Assembly: GCA_040880285.1 (NCBI GenBank)
Contig: JBBDIT010000055.1
Coordinates: 186,001-250,000 of the forward strand
Length of the DNA stretch: 64,000 bases
Direction of reading: 5' to 3'
DNA from: JANQJA01 sp040880285
GTDB lineage: Bacteria; Pseudomonadota; Gammaproteobacteria; Pseudomonadales; Azotimanducaceae
The notes beneath the pieces were generated by a model. It was not told where the DNA came from. It worked only from the letters and a program-made list of their open reading frames with translations, and did not search any database. Numbering within the stretch: position 1 is the stretch's first letter; every line of letters begins with the position of its first letter. Positions 26,081-35,145 of this stretch are shown piece by piece. Position numbers and translations under genes: made by a program.

Positions 26081-26733
26081 CCACGAAGAGTCAGTACAGG
26101 CCACGCGCGCTCCTTTGCAATCCGCAGCAATTCGGGGTCTGGATCGACGACATGAGGATTGTCCACCAGTTCCAGCATCGGCAAGTCATTTTTCGAATCA
26201 GAGTAACAAAAACTTCCTTCAAGGGACTGATCATGCTCGGAGAGCCATTCCTTTATGCGGATGACTTTTCCTTCCTTAAAACTGGGGATCCCAACTATTT
26301 CACCGGTGTAGCGCCCATCTCTGATCTCGGGGGTGGGAGCAATCAGGTGCTTGATCCCGAAATACTCGACAATTGGCGAGGTGATAAACTCGATCGTTGC
26401 CGTGACAACGACCAAGCAGTCGCCTTTCTCTCTGTGTGATTCGACCAGGGATATTGCTTTTGGTAATAACATGGGCTTGATGTACTCTGCCAGAAACTCC
26501 GCCCGCAATGAGCGGAGGACATCCATGTCGTGTTGGGCGAGGACCGAGCAGGAAAATCGCATGTACGCATCAATATCCAGCGTGCCGCGTTTGTAATCGG
26601 CAAAGAAAGCCTGGTTAATGTGGCGGTGATGTTCTGCGTCCACGAGTCCCTTATCAGCAACAAACTCGCCCCAGGCGTGGTCGCTGTCCGTGGCTATCAA
26701 TGTTTCATCCAGATCAAATATTGCCAGTACCAA
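26077..26733 (-). CDS. HAD-superfamily phosphatase, subfamily IB (SerB-like)
   Basis: The 218-residue protein has motif I as AIFDLDETLIATDSD, motif II around VVVTATIEF, a Lys region (PSFKEGKVIRI) and motif III as YSDSKNDLPMLELV. It belongs to the IB branch with SerB-like enzymes, which dephosphorylate small metabolites. A gene of this kind lies beside rppH in Pseudomonas too. The substrate is unknown. It diverges from rppH and its stop overlaps the start of the imelysin-like gene. Confidence 0.88.
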   Translation of the reverse strand: MVLAIFDLDETLIATDSDHAWGEFVADKGLVDAEHHRHINQAFFADYKRGTLDIDAYMRFSCSVLAQHDMDVLRSLRAEFLAEYIKPMLLPKAISLVESHREKGDCLVVVTATIEFITSPIVEYFGIKHLIAPTPEIRDGRYTGEIVGIPSFKEGKVIRIKEWLSEHDQSLEGSFCYSDSKNDLPMLELVDNPHVVDPDPELLRIAKERAWPVLTLRG

Positions 26734-26916
26734 GTTAATCCTCCGGTTACGTAAGACGCTGCCATGGCGGGCCCAAGGAGATGTTTGCTGAAAATCACAT
26801 ATTCAGCGACAATGATTTCAGCGTTGCAATTACGTGGTCAACATCGACGTTACGGCACGATAGTTGATAATAACGTAGTTGCGGTATTAAACGGTGAACA
26901 GATCGGGAATTCCAGA

Positions 26917-27396
26917 TTGATCGATTCAGACGGTTATCGACCCAATGTCGGTATTATTGTGGCCAATGATCAAGGTCAGGTGCTCTGGGCACGACGGGTT
27001 GGCCAGGATGCGTGGCAGTTCCCTCAAGGTGGGATAAAGCAAGCAGAAACACCGGAAGAAGCACTCTATCGTGAATTACAGGAAGAGATCGGACTCGCAC
27101 CCGATAGTGTTGCAATTGTCGGCTGCACCCGAGGATGGTTAAGATATAAGTTGCCGCGGCGGTTGCTTCGCCAGAATCACTCGAGTTTTGTTGGCCAGAA
27201 GCAGAAGTGGTACCTGCTCAAGATGCTGGCACCAGACCACGCGGTGTCTTTTCGGTATTCGGAGAAACCCGAGTTTGATTTCTGGCAGTGGGTAACTTAT
27301 TGGTATCCACTTGGCCAGGTAGTTGCATTTAAAAAGGATGTTTATAGAAGGGCTATGAAGGAGCTTGCGCCATACGTATCAAAATGCCTAACCTGA
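26917..27396 (+). CDS. rppH: RNA pyrophosphohydrolase
   Basis: RppH removes pyrophosphate from the 5' end of mRNA, allowing RNase E decay. The start is set at a TTG (26917), because family members begin MIDxDGYRPNVGI and the same words follow here (IDSDGYRPNVGIIV). The Nudix box is GGIKQAETPEEALYRELQEEIGL spread over 23 residues. Length is 159 residues, somewhat shorter than E. coli RppH. In-frame upstream starts (to 26764) would add 51 unlike residues. Spacing to ptsP is 95 bases, the usual order. Confidence 0.93.
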   Translation: MIDSDGYRPNVGIIVANDQGQVLWARRVGQDAWQFPQGGIKQAETPEEALYRELQEEIGLAPDSVAIVGCTRGWLRYKLPRRLLRQNHSSFVGQKQKWYLLKMLAPDHAVSFRYSEKPEFDFWQWVTYWYPLGQVVAFKKDVYRRAMKELAPYVSKCLT

Positions 27397-27491
27397 TTCC
27401 AAACGTGAATTTGGTACAGCCGCTTTAATTAGACCTTCAAATCCCGAGTCCTATAACCTGAAGCCTTAAATTGAGAAGGTATCGATAGAAT

Positions 27492-29765
27492 ATGCTTGAA
27501 GTTCTTCGGCGAGTCATCCAGGAGGTCAACTCCGCGCGGGACCTTCCCACGGCGCTGGATATCATCGTAGATCGTGTCCAGCAAGCGATGGGTACGCAAG
27601 TGTGTAGCGTCTATCTTCTCGACCCTGAACGCCAGAAATATGTGTTTATGGCAACGCGTGGTCTGAATAAGGACGCGATTGGCAGTGTCACCCTGGACCT
27701 GAATGAAGGACTGGTTGGTCTGGTAGGGGAACGTGCCGAACCAATCAACCTGGACAATGCGCCCAGCCATCCTCGTTACCACTATGTAAAAGAAGTCGGG
27801 GAAGAACCGTTCAATTCATTTCTGGGCGTGCCTATTATCCACCACCGTAAAGTGCTTGGTGTGCTCGTGGTTCAGCAACAAGAGGCGCGACGATATGACG
27901 AAGGCGAAGAAGCATTCCTGATTACCTTGTCGGCCCAATTGGCTGGCGTTATAGCGCATGCGCGCGCTACCGGGGCGCTGTCCCTGACGGATTCGTCAAC
28001 AGAATTACCAGCCAGTCGTTTTGAAGGCAAGCAAGGCGCTGCAGGTGTTGCCATCGGCACTGCAGTGGTCATCTATCCCGACGCGCTTTTGCATACGGTG
28101 CCGGACCGGAAATCGTCAAACAGGCGAGACGAGATCAAACAACTTCGCCAGGCGGTGAAGGAAACACGCAAGGAAGTCCGGGATATTTCGAAAAAGTTGT
28201 CGGATCGCCTCCGACCGGAAGATCTCGCGCTGTTCGAGGCCTATCTTCACATGCTGGATGAATCTGCCATCACCGGCGAGATAATTGAGTTGATTGAAGC
28301 AGGCGACTGGGTACAAACCGCCTTGCGGAAAGTGATCTTTAATCATGTGTCGAATTTCGAGGCCATGGATGATCCCTACTTGCGAGAACGTGGGAGTGAT
28401 GTGCGAGACCTGGGGCGACGTGTCCTCTCGAAACTCCAGAGCAAGGAAGAGCAACGTACCAGTTTCCCGAAGGACACGATACTGGTGGCGGAGGAGTTGA
28501 CACCGGGCATGATGGCACAGGTGCCAAGGGAGTGCCTGCGTGGAATGGTTTCAGTCAAGGGCTCACCGAGTTCGCATGTGGCAATTCTGGCAAGGGCCAT
28601 GGACTTGCCAACGGTGGTAGGCGTTGAAGACCTACCTATCGCCTTGATTGAAGAAAAGCCGATTATCGTTGATGGATTTCAGGGCGTCGCCATCACGTAT
28701 CCGAATCCGGAACAGTTGGCGTTCTATCAGGGTGTCGCCGAAGAGGAGACCGCGCTTTTCAAGGGTCTTGAAGCCCTCAAAGATGAACGTTGCGTAACAC
28801 CCGACGGGCACAGGGTAAGACTTTGGGTTAACACTGGCCTGATGACTGATGTGATTCGATCCCTCGATCGGGGCGCGGAGGGTGTTGGTCTCTACCGCAC
28901 CGAAATTCATTTCATGATGAATGAGCGATTCCCCACGGAAGAGGAACAAAGAGTTATTTATCGTGAGCACCTGCAAGCCTTTGCTCCACGACCTGTGACC
29001 ATGCGTACTCTGGATATCGGCGGCGATAAGAGCCTGCCTTACTTCCCCATCGAGGAAGAAAATCCATTCCTGGGATGGCGTGGTATCAGAGTGACGCTGG
29101 ACCATCCTGAGATCTTCCTGTCCCAGGTGCGCGCCATGATCCGTGCTAACGAGGGCATTGATGCCTACCTTCGGATCATGATACCGATGGTTAGCAGTAT
29201 TGCAGAGGTCGACGAAGCCCAACGGCTAATTAGTCAATGCTATCGTGAGCTGGTGGAAGAAGGCGTAGAAGTAGAAATGCCGGATGTTGGGGTTATGATT
29301 GAAGTGCCTGCAGCCGTCTATCAAGCCAGGGACATCATAAAGCGGGTCGATTTTCTTTCAGTCGGTAGTAATGACCTTATTCAGTATATGTTGGCGGTTG
29401 ACCGCAATAATGCCAGGGTAGCAGAGCTGTTCCAGGAATTTCATCCTGCAGTAATACACGCATTGAAAGATGTGGTCGATGCCTGTCATGGCGAAAAGAA
29501 ACATTTGGGCATTTGCGGTGAGATGGCCGGTAATCCTTCGGCAGCAGTGCTGCTGATGGCGATGGGATTCGATGTTTTGTCGATGAACTCTACCAATCTT
29601 TTGATGGTGAAGTGGGCACTCCGGTCATTTGACATGGCTAAAGCCAAACGCATTCTTAACAAAGTGCTGAAGATGGATAACGCCTACCTGATCAAGAACT
29701 ATGTCGATGACCAGATGCGCAAGGCCGGTCTTGGACAGATTCTCCGTCACAAGTCGACTGTTTGA
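27492..29765 (+). CDS. ptsP: PEP-protein phosphotransferase, nitrogen PTS enzyme I
   Basis: This enzyme I(Ntr) passes phosphate from phosphoenolpyruvate to the regulatory carrier NPr. The 757-residue protein has an N-terminal GAF domain (about 1-155), then the enzyme I fold: phospho-His in KGSPSSHVAILARAMDLP, the PEP-binding region VGLYRTEIHFM, DIGGDKSLPYF, SVGSNDLIQYM and the catalytic Cys loop LGICGEMAGNP. The GAF domain in PtsP homologues senses nitrogen state. The other PtsN/NPr partners are not in the window. Confidence 0.96.
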   Translation: MLEVLRRVIQEVNSARDLPTALDIIVDRVQQAMGTQVCSVYLLDPERQKYVFMATRGLNKDAIGSVTLDLNEGLVGLVGERAEPINLDNAPSHPRYHYVKEVGEEPFNSFLGVPIIHHRKVLGVLVVQQQEARRYDEGEEAFLITLSAQLAGVIAHARATGALSLTDSSTELPASRFEGKQGAAGVAIGTAVVIYPDALLHTVPDRKSSNRRDEIKQLRQAVKETRKEVRDISKKLSDRLRPEDLALFEAYLHMLDESAITGEIIELIEAGDWVQTALRKVIFNHVSNFEAMDDPYLRERGSDVRDLGRRVLSKLQSKEEQRTSFPKDTILVAEELTPGMMAQVPRECLRGMVSVKGSPSSHVAILARAMDLPTVVGVEDLPIALIEEKPIIVDGFQGVAITYPNPEQLAFYQGVAEEETALFKGLEALKDERCVTPDGHRVRLWVNTGLMTDVIRSLDRGAEGVGLYRTEIHFMMNERFPTEEEQRVIYREHLQAFAPRPVTMRTLDIGGDKSLPYFPIEEENPFLGWRGIRVTLDHPEIFLSQVRAMIRANEGIDAYLRIMIPMVSSIAEVDEAQRLISQCYRELVEEGVEVEMPDVGVMIEVPAAVYQARDIIKRVDFLSVGSNDLIQYMLAVDRNNARVAELFQEFHPAVIHALKDVVDACHGEKKHLGICGEMAGNPSAAVLLMAMGFDVLSMNSTNLLMVKWALRSFDMAKAKRILNKVLKMDNAYLIKNYVDDQMRKAGLGQILRHKSTV

Positions 29766-29778
29766 CACCTCTTGTGAT

Positions 29779-30507
29779 TCAAGCTCGCTGACGCTCGATA
29801 CTAAATTCGTAGATATGAACCTGATCCTGCACACCCATGGGTTTGAAATTCCTTTCTTCAAAGTAAACATCGCCTGAGGTCGAGACGCATACAACGGTGG
29901 ATGCACTGGTACCGTACCTTTCAGTCGCAATGAAACTTTGTGAGAAAGGTTCACCGTCTCCTTCACAGAATAACAGTTTGAATAGGTTGGCAGGCGTGAA
30001 CGATTCTTCCAGTGTTGTCGATAATTGATTGCGTCCACGAGTGACTTTTGGCCAATCACAATTGAGTAACTGATTACTTAAACCGTAACATCCAGGTACA
30101 AGTTCGCGAATGTGCTTTTCGCGGTTACTATAGTAAAAACATCGCTCGCCATCGAATACGATAAGGTTAAATCCCCTGTACTCATTTGCGACCTTGTGAA
30201 CTTGTTTGAGGTAGGTCACGCAACTGGCGCTGGATGTCAGGAAGTTCGCGGTTAGTTCACCACGTGACCGCGGAGGTAGTGGCTCAGGAGGGTCCTCGCG
30301 AAAGTTGGTAACCGCGGCGAACCGACCCTTACGGGTGATTCCAAGCCAGGTGCCACCGGCTTGAAGGTCTCTGCCGCCAAGTACCTGTGGCGCATCACGC
30401 CAGAATGCCGCCTGTGCTGTCGCTCGGGCGTACAACTCGTCACGATTGGCCGCGACCACCAGTTTATGTGAATCTCCCGGTTGAACTGCCAGCAGTATCA
30501 GGCACAT
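29779..30507 (-). CDS. NRDE family protein (TANGO2-like)
   Basis: From the ATG at 30507 the protein has 242 residues. It begins MCLILLAVQPGD and carries the family name motif in VAANRDELYARA, followed by GGRDLQAGGTWLGITRKGRFAAVTNFRE. The invariant Cys2 would become an N-terminal nucleophile if Met1 is removed; that is inferred from the Ntn-hydrolase-like fold. Bacterial members are uncharacterised; eukaryotic TANGO2 is linked to lipid and heme handling. Upstream in-frame codons to 30777 are not family-like. It lies between ptsP and lgt on the opposite strand. Confidence 0.85.
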   Translation of the reverse strand: MCLILLAVQPGDSHKLVVAANRDELYARATAQAAFWRDAPQVLGGRDLQAGGTWLGITRKGRFAAVTNFREDPPEPLPPRSRGELTANFLTSSASCVTYLKQVHKVANEYRGFNLIVFDGERCFYYSNREKHIRELVPGCYGLSNQLLNCDWPKVTRGRNQLSTTLEESFTPANLFKLLFCEGDGEPFSQSFIATERYGTSASTVVCVSTSGDVYFEERNFKPMGVQDQVHIYEFSIERQRA

Positions 30508-30558
30508 AACATCCAAAATCAGTGTCGATGAGATCCCCAGTTTACCAGAGTGACAAGG

Positions 30559-30564
30559 TATAAT
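30559..30564 (+). promoter_or_regulatory. lgt -10 element (TATAAT)
   Basis: A perfect TATAAT sits 77 bases before the lgt start and would give a leader of about 65 bases. No clear -35 is present. Confidence 0.45.
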
Positions 30565-30635
30565 GGGCGCCACGCTCTTCGGTTGCCAGTTGCACCCAGG
30601 ACCCAACATTTGATTGTTTGTATGGTATTGATCAC

Positions 30636-31421
30636 ATGATGCGTTATCCGGATATTGATCCGATCGCCATAAGCCTCGGCCCGATCGACATTCATTGGTA
30701 CGCCGTAAGCTATCTGGTGGGAATCGGACTTGCATGGTGGGCACTGGGTCGGCGTGCAGCCACTCAGAAGTTGCCATGGAATGACGAGCAGCTATCTGAT
30801 CTGGTGTTTTACATTGTATTCGGTGTGGTGCTGGGTGGTCGCGTAGGATACATGGTGTTTTATAACTTCGGGGCCTTGCTCGAATCCCCGCTTTCCCTGT
30901 TCAGGATCTGGGAAGGAGGTATGTCTTTCCATGGCGGCATGCTGGGAGTGCTGGTGGCGCTGTATCTCTATGCCCGCTGGCACGGGCGGTCTTTTTTTAA
31001 CGTTACAGATTTTGTCGTGCCGGGCGTGCCGATTGCGCTGGGGTCAGGCCGGCTCGGTAATTTTGCAAATTCAGAATTACCCGGCAGACAAACCGATGTG
31101 CCCTGGGCGCTCATCTATCCTGGTGATGTGGTAGGGAGGCATCCGTCTTCGCTGTATCAGTTCTTCCTCGAAGGCATCGTGCTGTTTACTATCCTATGGC
31201 TTTACAGCCGCAAACGACGACCAGAAATGGCGGTGTCAGGCTTATTCCTGATAGGGTATGGCACGGTGAGAATTGTCTCAGAATTCTTCCGGGAACCCGA
31301 CGCCCATATCGGATTTGTCGCTTTTGCCTGGGTTACGATGGGCCAGATCCTGTCATTGCCCATGCTGATCCTGGGTATGGGATTAATGACGTACGCGGTA
31401 AGCCGTCGTGACAATTCCTGA
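30636..31421 (+). CDS. lgt: Prolipoprotein diacylglyceryl transferase
   Basis: Lgt moves diacylglycerol from phosphatidylglycerol to the lipobox cysteine of prolipoproteins in the inner membrane. The 261-residue protein has several membrane helices (for example IHWYAVSYLVGIGLAWWALG), the essential HGGMLG loop and the signature GSGRLGNFANSELPGRQT, ending with a run of hydrophobic helices. The start is one of two ATGs at 30636/30639; an upstream TTG is less likely. The rppH-ptsP-lgt order matches E. coli and Pseudomonas. Confidence 0.96.
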   Translation: MMRYPDIDPIAISLGPIDIHWYAVSYLVGIGLAWWALGRRAATQKLPWNDEQLSDLVFYIVFGVVLGGRVGYMVFYNFGALLESPLSLFRIWEGGMSFHGGMLGVLVALYLYARWHGRSFFNVTDFVVPGVPIALGSGRLGNFANSELPGRQTDVPWALIYPGDVVGRHPSSLYQFFLEGIVLFTILWLYSRKRRPEMAVSGLFLIGYGTVRIVSEFFREPDAHIGFVAFAWVTMGQILSLPMLILGMGLMTYAVSRRDNS

Positions 31422-31457
31422 ATCATTAACATCAGAACGCTAAGAGTAAGGGCCACC

Positions 31458-32648
31458 ATGATTATCAAACCAAGAATAAAAGGATTTCTTTGTACCACAG
31501 CCCACCCGGTTGGCTGCGCCAGGGATGTTGAAAACCAGATTCGGCATGTCAAGTCGCAAGGCGCAATTGAAAAAGGCCCAAAGAAGGTACTCGTAATTGG
31601 TGCCTCCGGCGGCTATGGGCTGGCTTCGAGAATAACCGCCGCTTTCGGCTCGGGCGCAGCCACCATCGGCGTGTTCTTTGAGCGGCCAGCTGATGACCGG
31701 CGTACGGCGTCACCTGGATGGTACAAATCTGCGGCGTTTACACATATGGCGCAGACGCAAGGACTGTATGCAAAAAACCTGAATGGGGATGCTTTCTCCA
31801 GTGAACTCAAACAGCAAACCATCGATCTCATTAAAGCGGATTTGGGTCAGGTCGACATGGTGATCTATTCGCTGGCCGCGCCAGCGAGGCAGCTTCCTGA
31901 CGGCACGCTGGTACGCAGTGCACTCAAACCCATTGGTGAAGCATTTGAGGGTGCGACCATTGACTTTAATACGGCAGAATTACGGCCCATCAGCCTTGAG
32001 CCAGCGAGCCAGCAAGAGATTGATGACACCGTCAAAGTCATGGGCGGTGAAGACTGGGAACTCTGGATTCATGCGCTACTCGATGCTGGTGTCCTGGCGA
32101 ATGGTTGCATCACAACCAACTATACGTATCTCGGTAGTGAAGTTACCTGGCCGATTTACTATCACGGTACGATTGGCAAGGCTAAAGAAGACCTGGACCG
32201 GGCGGCCAAGGCACTGGCCGTGCCTTTGCAGCAGGTCAATGGGAAGGCTTATATCGCGGTCATGAAGGGTTTGATGACGCAAGCTGCCTCGGCGATACCT
32301 GGTATGGCGGTTTACTTGTCCCTGCTCTTCAAGATTATGAAAGAAAAAGATACACATGAAGGCTGTATTGAACAGACCACACGGCTGTTTCATGAGCAGC
32401 TGTTTTCAGGCAGCAAGATGCGCCTCGATGAAGCTGGCCGGATTCGTATGGACGACCTTGAACTAACTGATGAGGTCCAGTCATGGGTGAAAGAAAAGTG
32501 GCCCCGGGTCTCCAATGAAACGATCAGCGAAATAACCGACTTCGCCGGCTATAAGGAAGCATTCCTCAATATGCATGGCTTTGGATTTGAAGGCGTTGAC
32601 TATGAAGCTGACGTCCCCCATGAGATCGCTATGGATCTCGCCAGCTGA
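31458..32648 (+). CDS. fabV: Trans-2-enoyl-ACP/CoA reductase, FabV type
   Basis: FabV catalyses the last step of each fatty-acid elongation cycle, using NADH. The 396-residue length and the sequence IIKPRIKGFLCTTAHPVGC, VLVIGASGGYGLASRI and GVFFERPADDRRTASPGWY are typical. The Y-x8-K catalytic motif is present in WPIYYHGTIGKAK. FabV enzymes are known to be insensitive to triclosan compared with FabI. It is 36 bases after lgt and may share its transcript. Confidence 0.95.
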   Translation: MIIKPRIKGFLCTTAHPVGCARDVENQIRHVKSQGAIEKGPKKVLVIGASGGYGLASRITAAFGSGAATIGVFFERPADDRRTASPGWYKSAAFTHMAQTQGLYAKNLNGDAFSSELKQQTIDLIKADLGQVDMVIYSLAAPARQLPDGTLVRSALKPIGEAFEGATIDFNTAELRPISLEPASQQEIDDTVKVMGGEDWELWIHALLDAGVLANGCITTNYTYLGSEVTWPIYYHGTIGKAKEDLDRAAKALAVPLQQVNGKAYIAVMKGLMTQAASAIPGMAVYLSLLFKIMKEKDTHEGCIEQTTRLFHEQLFSGSKMRLDEAGRIRMDDLELTDEVQSWVKEKWPRVSNETISEITDFAGYKEAFLNMHGFGFEGVDYEADVPHEIAMDLAS

Positions 32649-32764
32649 TCGTAGCCGGGTATAAATTGGCTGTCCTCCCTTCAGAGGTTCATCTAAGTGA
32701 CCAGGTGGTTTCAGTGCGCCGCTATCGGCTAACGCATGAGATCGGTTTTAGGAATGTGGTCAGG

Positions 32765-32770
32765 TATAAT
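32765..32770 (+). promoter_or_regulatory. hemE -10 element (TATAAT)
   Basis: TATAAT lies 41 bases before the hemE ATG in the 163-base fabV-hemE gap. The -35 region is weak. Confidence 0.45.
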
Positions 32771-32811
32771 CCGCGTTTTTTATATTCCCCAGAAAGGTAA
32801 TTCGGTTCCGA

Positions 32812-33852
32812 ATGGACGACGCACTGTACAACTCGACTTTTCTTAAGGCCTGTCGCGGAGAAGCGACAGACTATACGCCAATCTGGCTCAATCGACAGGC
32901 CGGGCGCTACATGCCTGAGTATCATAAAGTCAAAGGGAATACACAGAGTCTCGAATTTTTCAAATCACCGCAGCTTGCGGCAAAAGCGACCTGCGATGCC
33001 CAACGCATTCTCGGCGTCGATGCGGCAATCATGTTTGCGGACCTATTGCCCATTCTTGAGCCGATGGGACTAAAACTCGATTACCTGCCTGGCGTTGGTC
33101 CCAATATAGACAATCCTGTTCGCACTCATGCCGACATTGATGCGATCAGGATTACCAGGTCTAAAGATAGCATGCCGTATATTGAAGAAGTTATCAGTTT
33201 GATTCGATCGGAATTGCCCAGGGATATCCCACTGATCGGCTTTGGGGGTGCACCTTTTACACTGGCGTCCTACGCCATAGAAGGCAAGGGCTCGCGAAAC
33301 TATGTCTTTGTCAAACAGATGATGTACAGCGATCCCGGGATGTTTAATGAGCTGATGACTCGTATTACCGACTGTGTCATTGACTATATGAATTACCAGA
33401 TCGAATCTGGCGTGCAGGCTGTGCAGTTATTTGACAGTTGGGTTGGCTGCCTTTCGATAGCCGACTACAATCGGTATGTGTTTCCCCATAGCCAGCGGTT
33501 GATGCAATCCATTTCAGGTCGTGTTCCCGTCATCCACTTTGGTACAGGGAACCCTGCTCTCGTACCTCGTATGGCAGAAGCAGGAGGAGACGTGCTGGCC
33601 CTGGATTGGCGTACGCCTTTGATGGAAGCCTGGGATCGGACCGGCGTCAAATCAGTTCAGGGCAATATGGATCCGATCGCCCTGTGTGCCGAGCGGGCAG
33701 CGGTTGAACAAATCGCCAGGGATCTGTTGGACGAGGTGGGTGGTCGCGCCGGTCATATCTTTAACCTGGGACACGGCATAATTCCTGAGACGCCAGTCGA
33801 CAATGTCAAGGCACTGGTCAACCTGGTTCAGGAATATTCGGACCGTAGGTGA
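32812..33852 (+). CDS. hemE: Uroporphyrinogen decarboxylase
   Basis: HemE removes four carboxyl groups from uroporphyrinogen III to form coproporphyrinogen III in heme synthesis. The 346 residues match the family. The signature IWLNRQAGRYMPEYHK is at the N-terminus and ADLLPILEPMG, IGFGGAPFTLASY and FNLGHGIIPETP follow. It is convergent with argA, only 6 bases apart. Confidence 0.97.
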   Translation: MDDALYNSTFLKACRGEATDYTPIWLNRQAGRYMPEYHKVKGNTQSLEFFKSPQLAAKATCDAQRILGVDAAIMFADLLPILEPMGLKLDYLPGVGPNIDNPVRTHADIDAIRITRSKDSMPYIEEVISLIRSELPRDIPLIGFGGAPFTLASYAIEGKGSRNYVFVKQMMYSDPGMFNELMTRITDCVIDYMNYQIESGVQAVQLFDSWVGCLSIADYNRYVFPHSQRLMQSISGRVPVIHFGTGNPALVPRMAEAGGDVLALDWRTPLMEAWDRTGVKSVQGNMDPIALCAERAAVEQIARDLLDEVGGRAGHIFNLGHGIIPETPVDNVKALVNLVQEYSDRR

Positions 33853-33858
33853 AAGCCG

Positions 33859-35145
33859 CTAGAGTAACTTCTCGAACAATTTGGAATTGCGCTGCCAGTT
33901 ATACAATGACTTTCGCTCATGCGGGAGAGTGTCCACATCGGCTTGTTTGAAACCGCGCTCGGTAAACCAGTGAGCGGTATGGGTTGTTAACACGAAGATC
34001 GCGTTCATGGAGAGTCCGCGTGCTATGGTTTCAATCGCTTGCAGCAGCAATTCGCCACGATCATTGTCCCGGTAGTCGGGATGGGTTGCAAGACACGCCA
34101 GTTCACCCTTGCCTTCGAATGGATACAGCGCAGCGCAGCTGACAATCATGCCGTCACGTTCGATGACGGTGAAGCGTGAAATCTCCGATTCAAGTAATTC
34201 ACGTGATCGTTTTACAAGGATGCCATCGGCTTCGAGTGGGGCGATTAATTCGATAATCCCCGCGACATCGTCTGGTGTGGCACTTCTGACTTTTTCATAA
34301 CTGGTCCGGGCAATCTGGGTCCCGGAACCATCGCGAGTGAACAGTTCTTCAAGTAGCGCACCATCAGTCGTGTAACTGACCAGATGACAGCGGTTAACAT
34401 CCTTGAGACACGCGCGTCTGGCCTGGGCGAGCGGTGACAGGCGGTCGAGACCAGACTCATCGATAGCGCTGACTTTTAGTTCACTGATAAGCGTTCCACT
34501 ATCATCGGTGATACCACGATCTTCAATATAATAGATTAACTTGTCCGCCATCATTGATGACGCCACTTCACTTGCGACTTCGACAGAATTAATATTGAAA
34601 ATCTCACCAGACGGTGAGTAACCCAAAGGGGAAATCAGGACAATTGCCCCTGCATCCAGTTGTTGGGAAATCGCGCCAGTATTGACTTTGCGAACTTCGC
34701 CGGTGTTATGAAAGTCAATACCAGCTCGGACGCCATACGGTTTTGCTTTCAGGAAGTTGCCGGAAGTGACGACGATGTCAGCGCCATGCTGGGGTGAATT
34801 AACGACACCCATACTGAGCTTTGACTCTATATCAGTACGAATTCGGCCGATAGCTTCTTGTACCTGTGGCAGGATGTCGGGAGTTGTAATTCTCACTCCG
34901 CGCTCGAACACGCAATCCTTGCCTGAAGCCATGAGCTGACGATCGATCTGTGGAGCCGCACCATGTACTACAACCAACCGGACACCAAGACTGTGCAGTA
35001 ACACCAGGTCATTGATGATGTTGGGAAGGTTTTCGTGCTCAAGCGCTGCACCGCCCAGATACAAAACAAATGTCCTGCCACGATGGGCGTTAATGTAGGG
35101 CGAAGAGTCCCTGAACCACTTCACGTGTTGTTGATTGTCGCTCAT
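33859..35145 (-). CDS. argA: Amino-acid N-acetyltransferase (N-acetylglutamate synthase)
   Basis: ArgA acetylates glutamate, the first step of arginine synthesis, and is normally inhibited by arginine. The 428-residue protein has an N-terminal amino-acid-kinase-like regulatory domain (FVLYLGGAALEHENLPNIINDL, VVVHGAAPQIDRQL) and a C-terminal GNAT domain (ACLATHPDYRDNDRGELLLQAIE, HTAHWFTERGFKQ). Its ATG overlaps the argE stop as TAATG, implying translational coupling. Confidence 0.95.
   Translation of the reverse strand: MSDNQQHVKWFRDSSPYINAHRGRTFVLYLGGAALEHENLPNIINDLVLLHSLGVRLVVVHGAAPQIDRQLMASGKDCVFERGVRITTPDILPQVQEAIGRIRTDIESKLSMGVVNSPQHGADIVVTSGNFLKAKPYGVRAGIDFHNTGEVRKVNTGAISQQLDAGAIVLISPLGYSPSGEIFNINSVEVASEVASSMMADKLIYYIEDRGITDDSGTLISELKVSAIDESGLDRLSPLAQARRACLKDVNRCHLVSYTTDGALLEELFTRDGSGTQIARTSYEKVRSATPDDVAGIIELIAPLEADGILVKRSRELLESEISRFTVIERDGMIVSCAALYPFEGKGELACLATHPDYRDNDRGELLLQAIETIARGLSMNAIFVLTTHTAHWFTERGFKQADVDTLPHERKSLYNWQRNSKLFEKLL

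Noticed and set aside
26764..26916. 51-residue N-terminal extension of RppH
   Set aside because: Family members start at the residues aligned with 26917, and the extension looks like untranslated leader with promoter-like A/T stretches.
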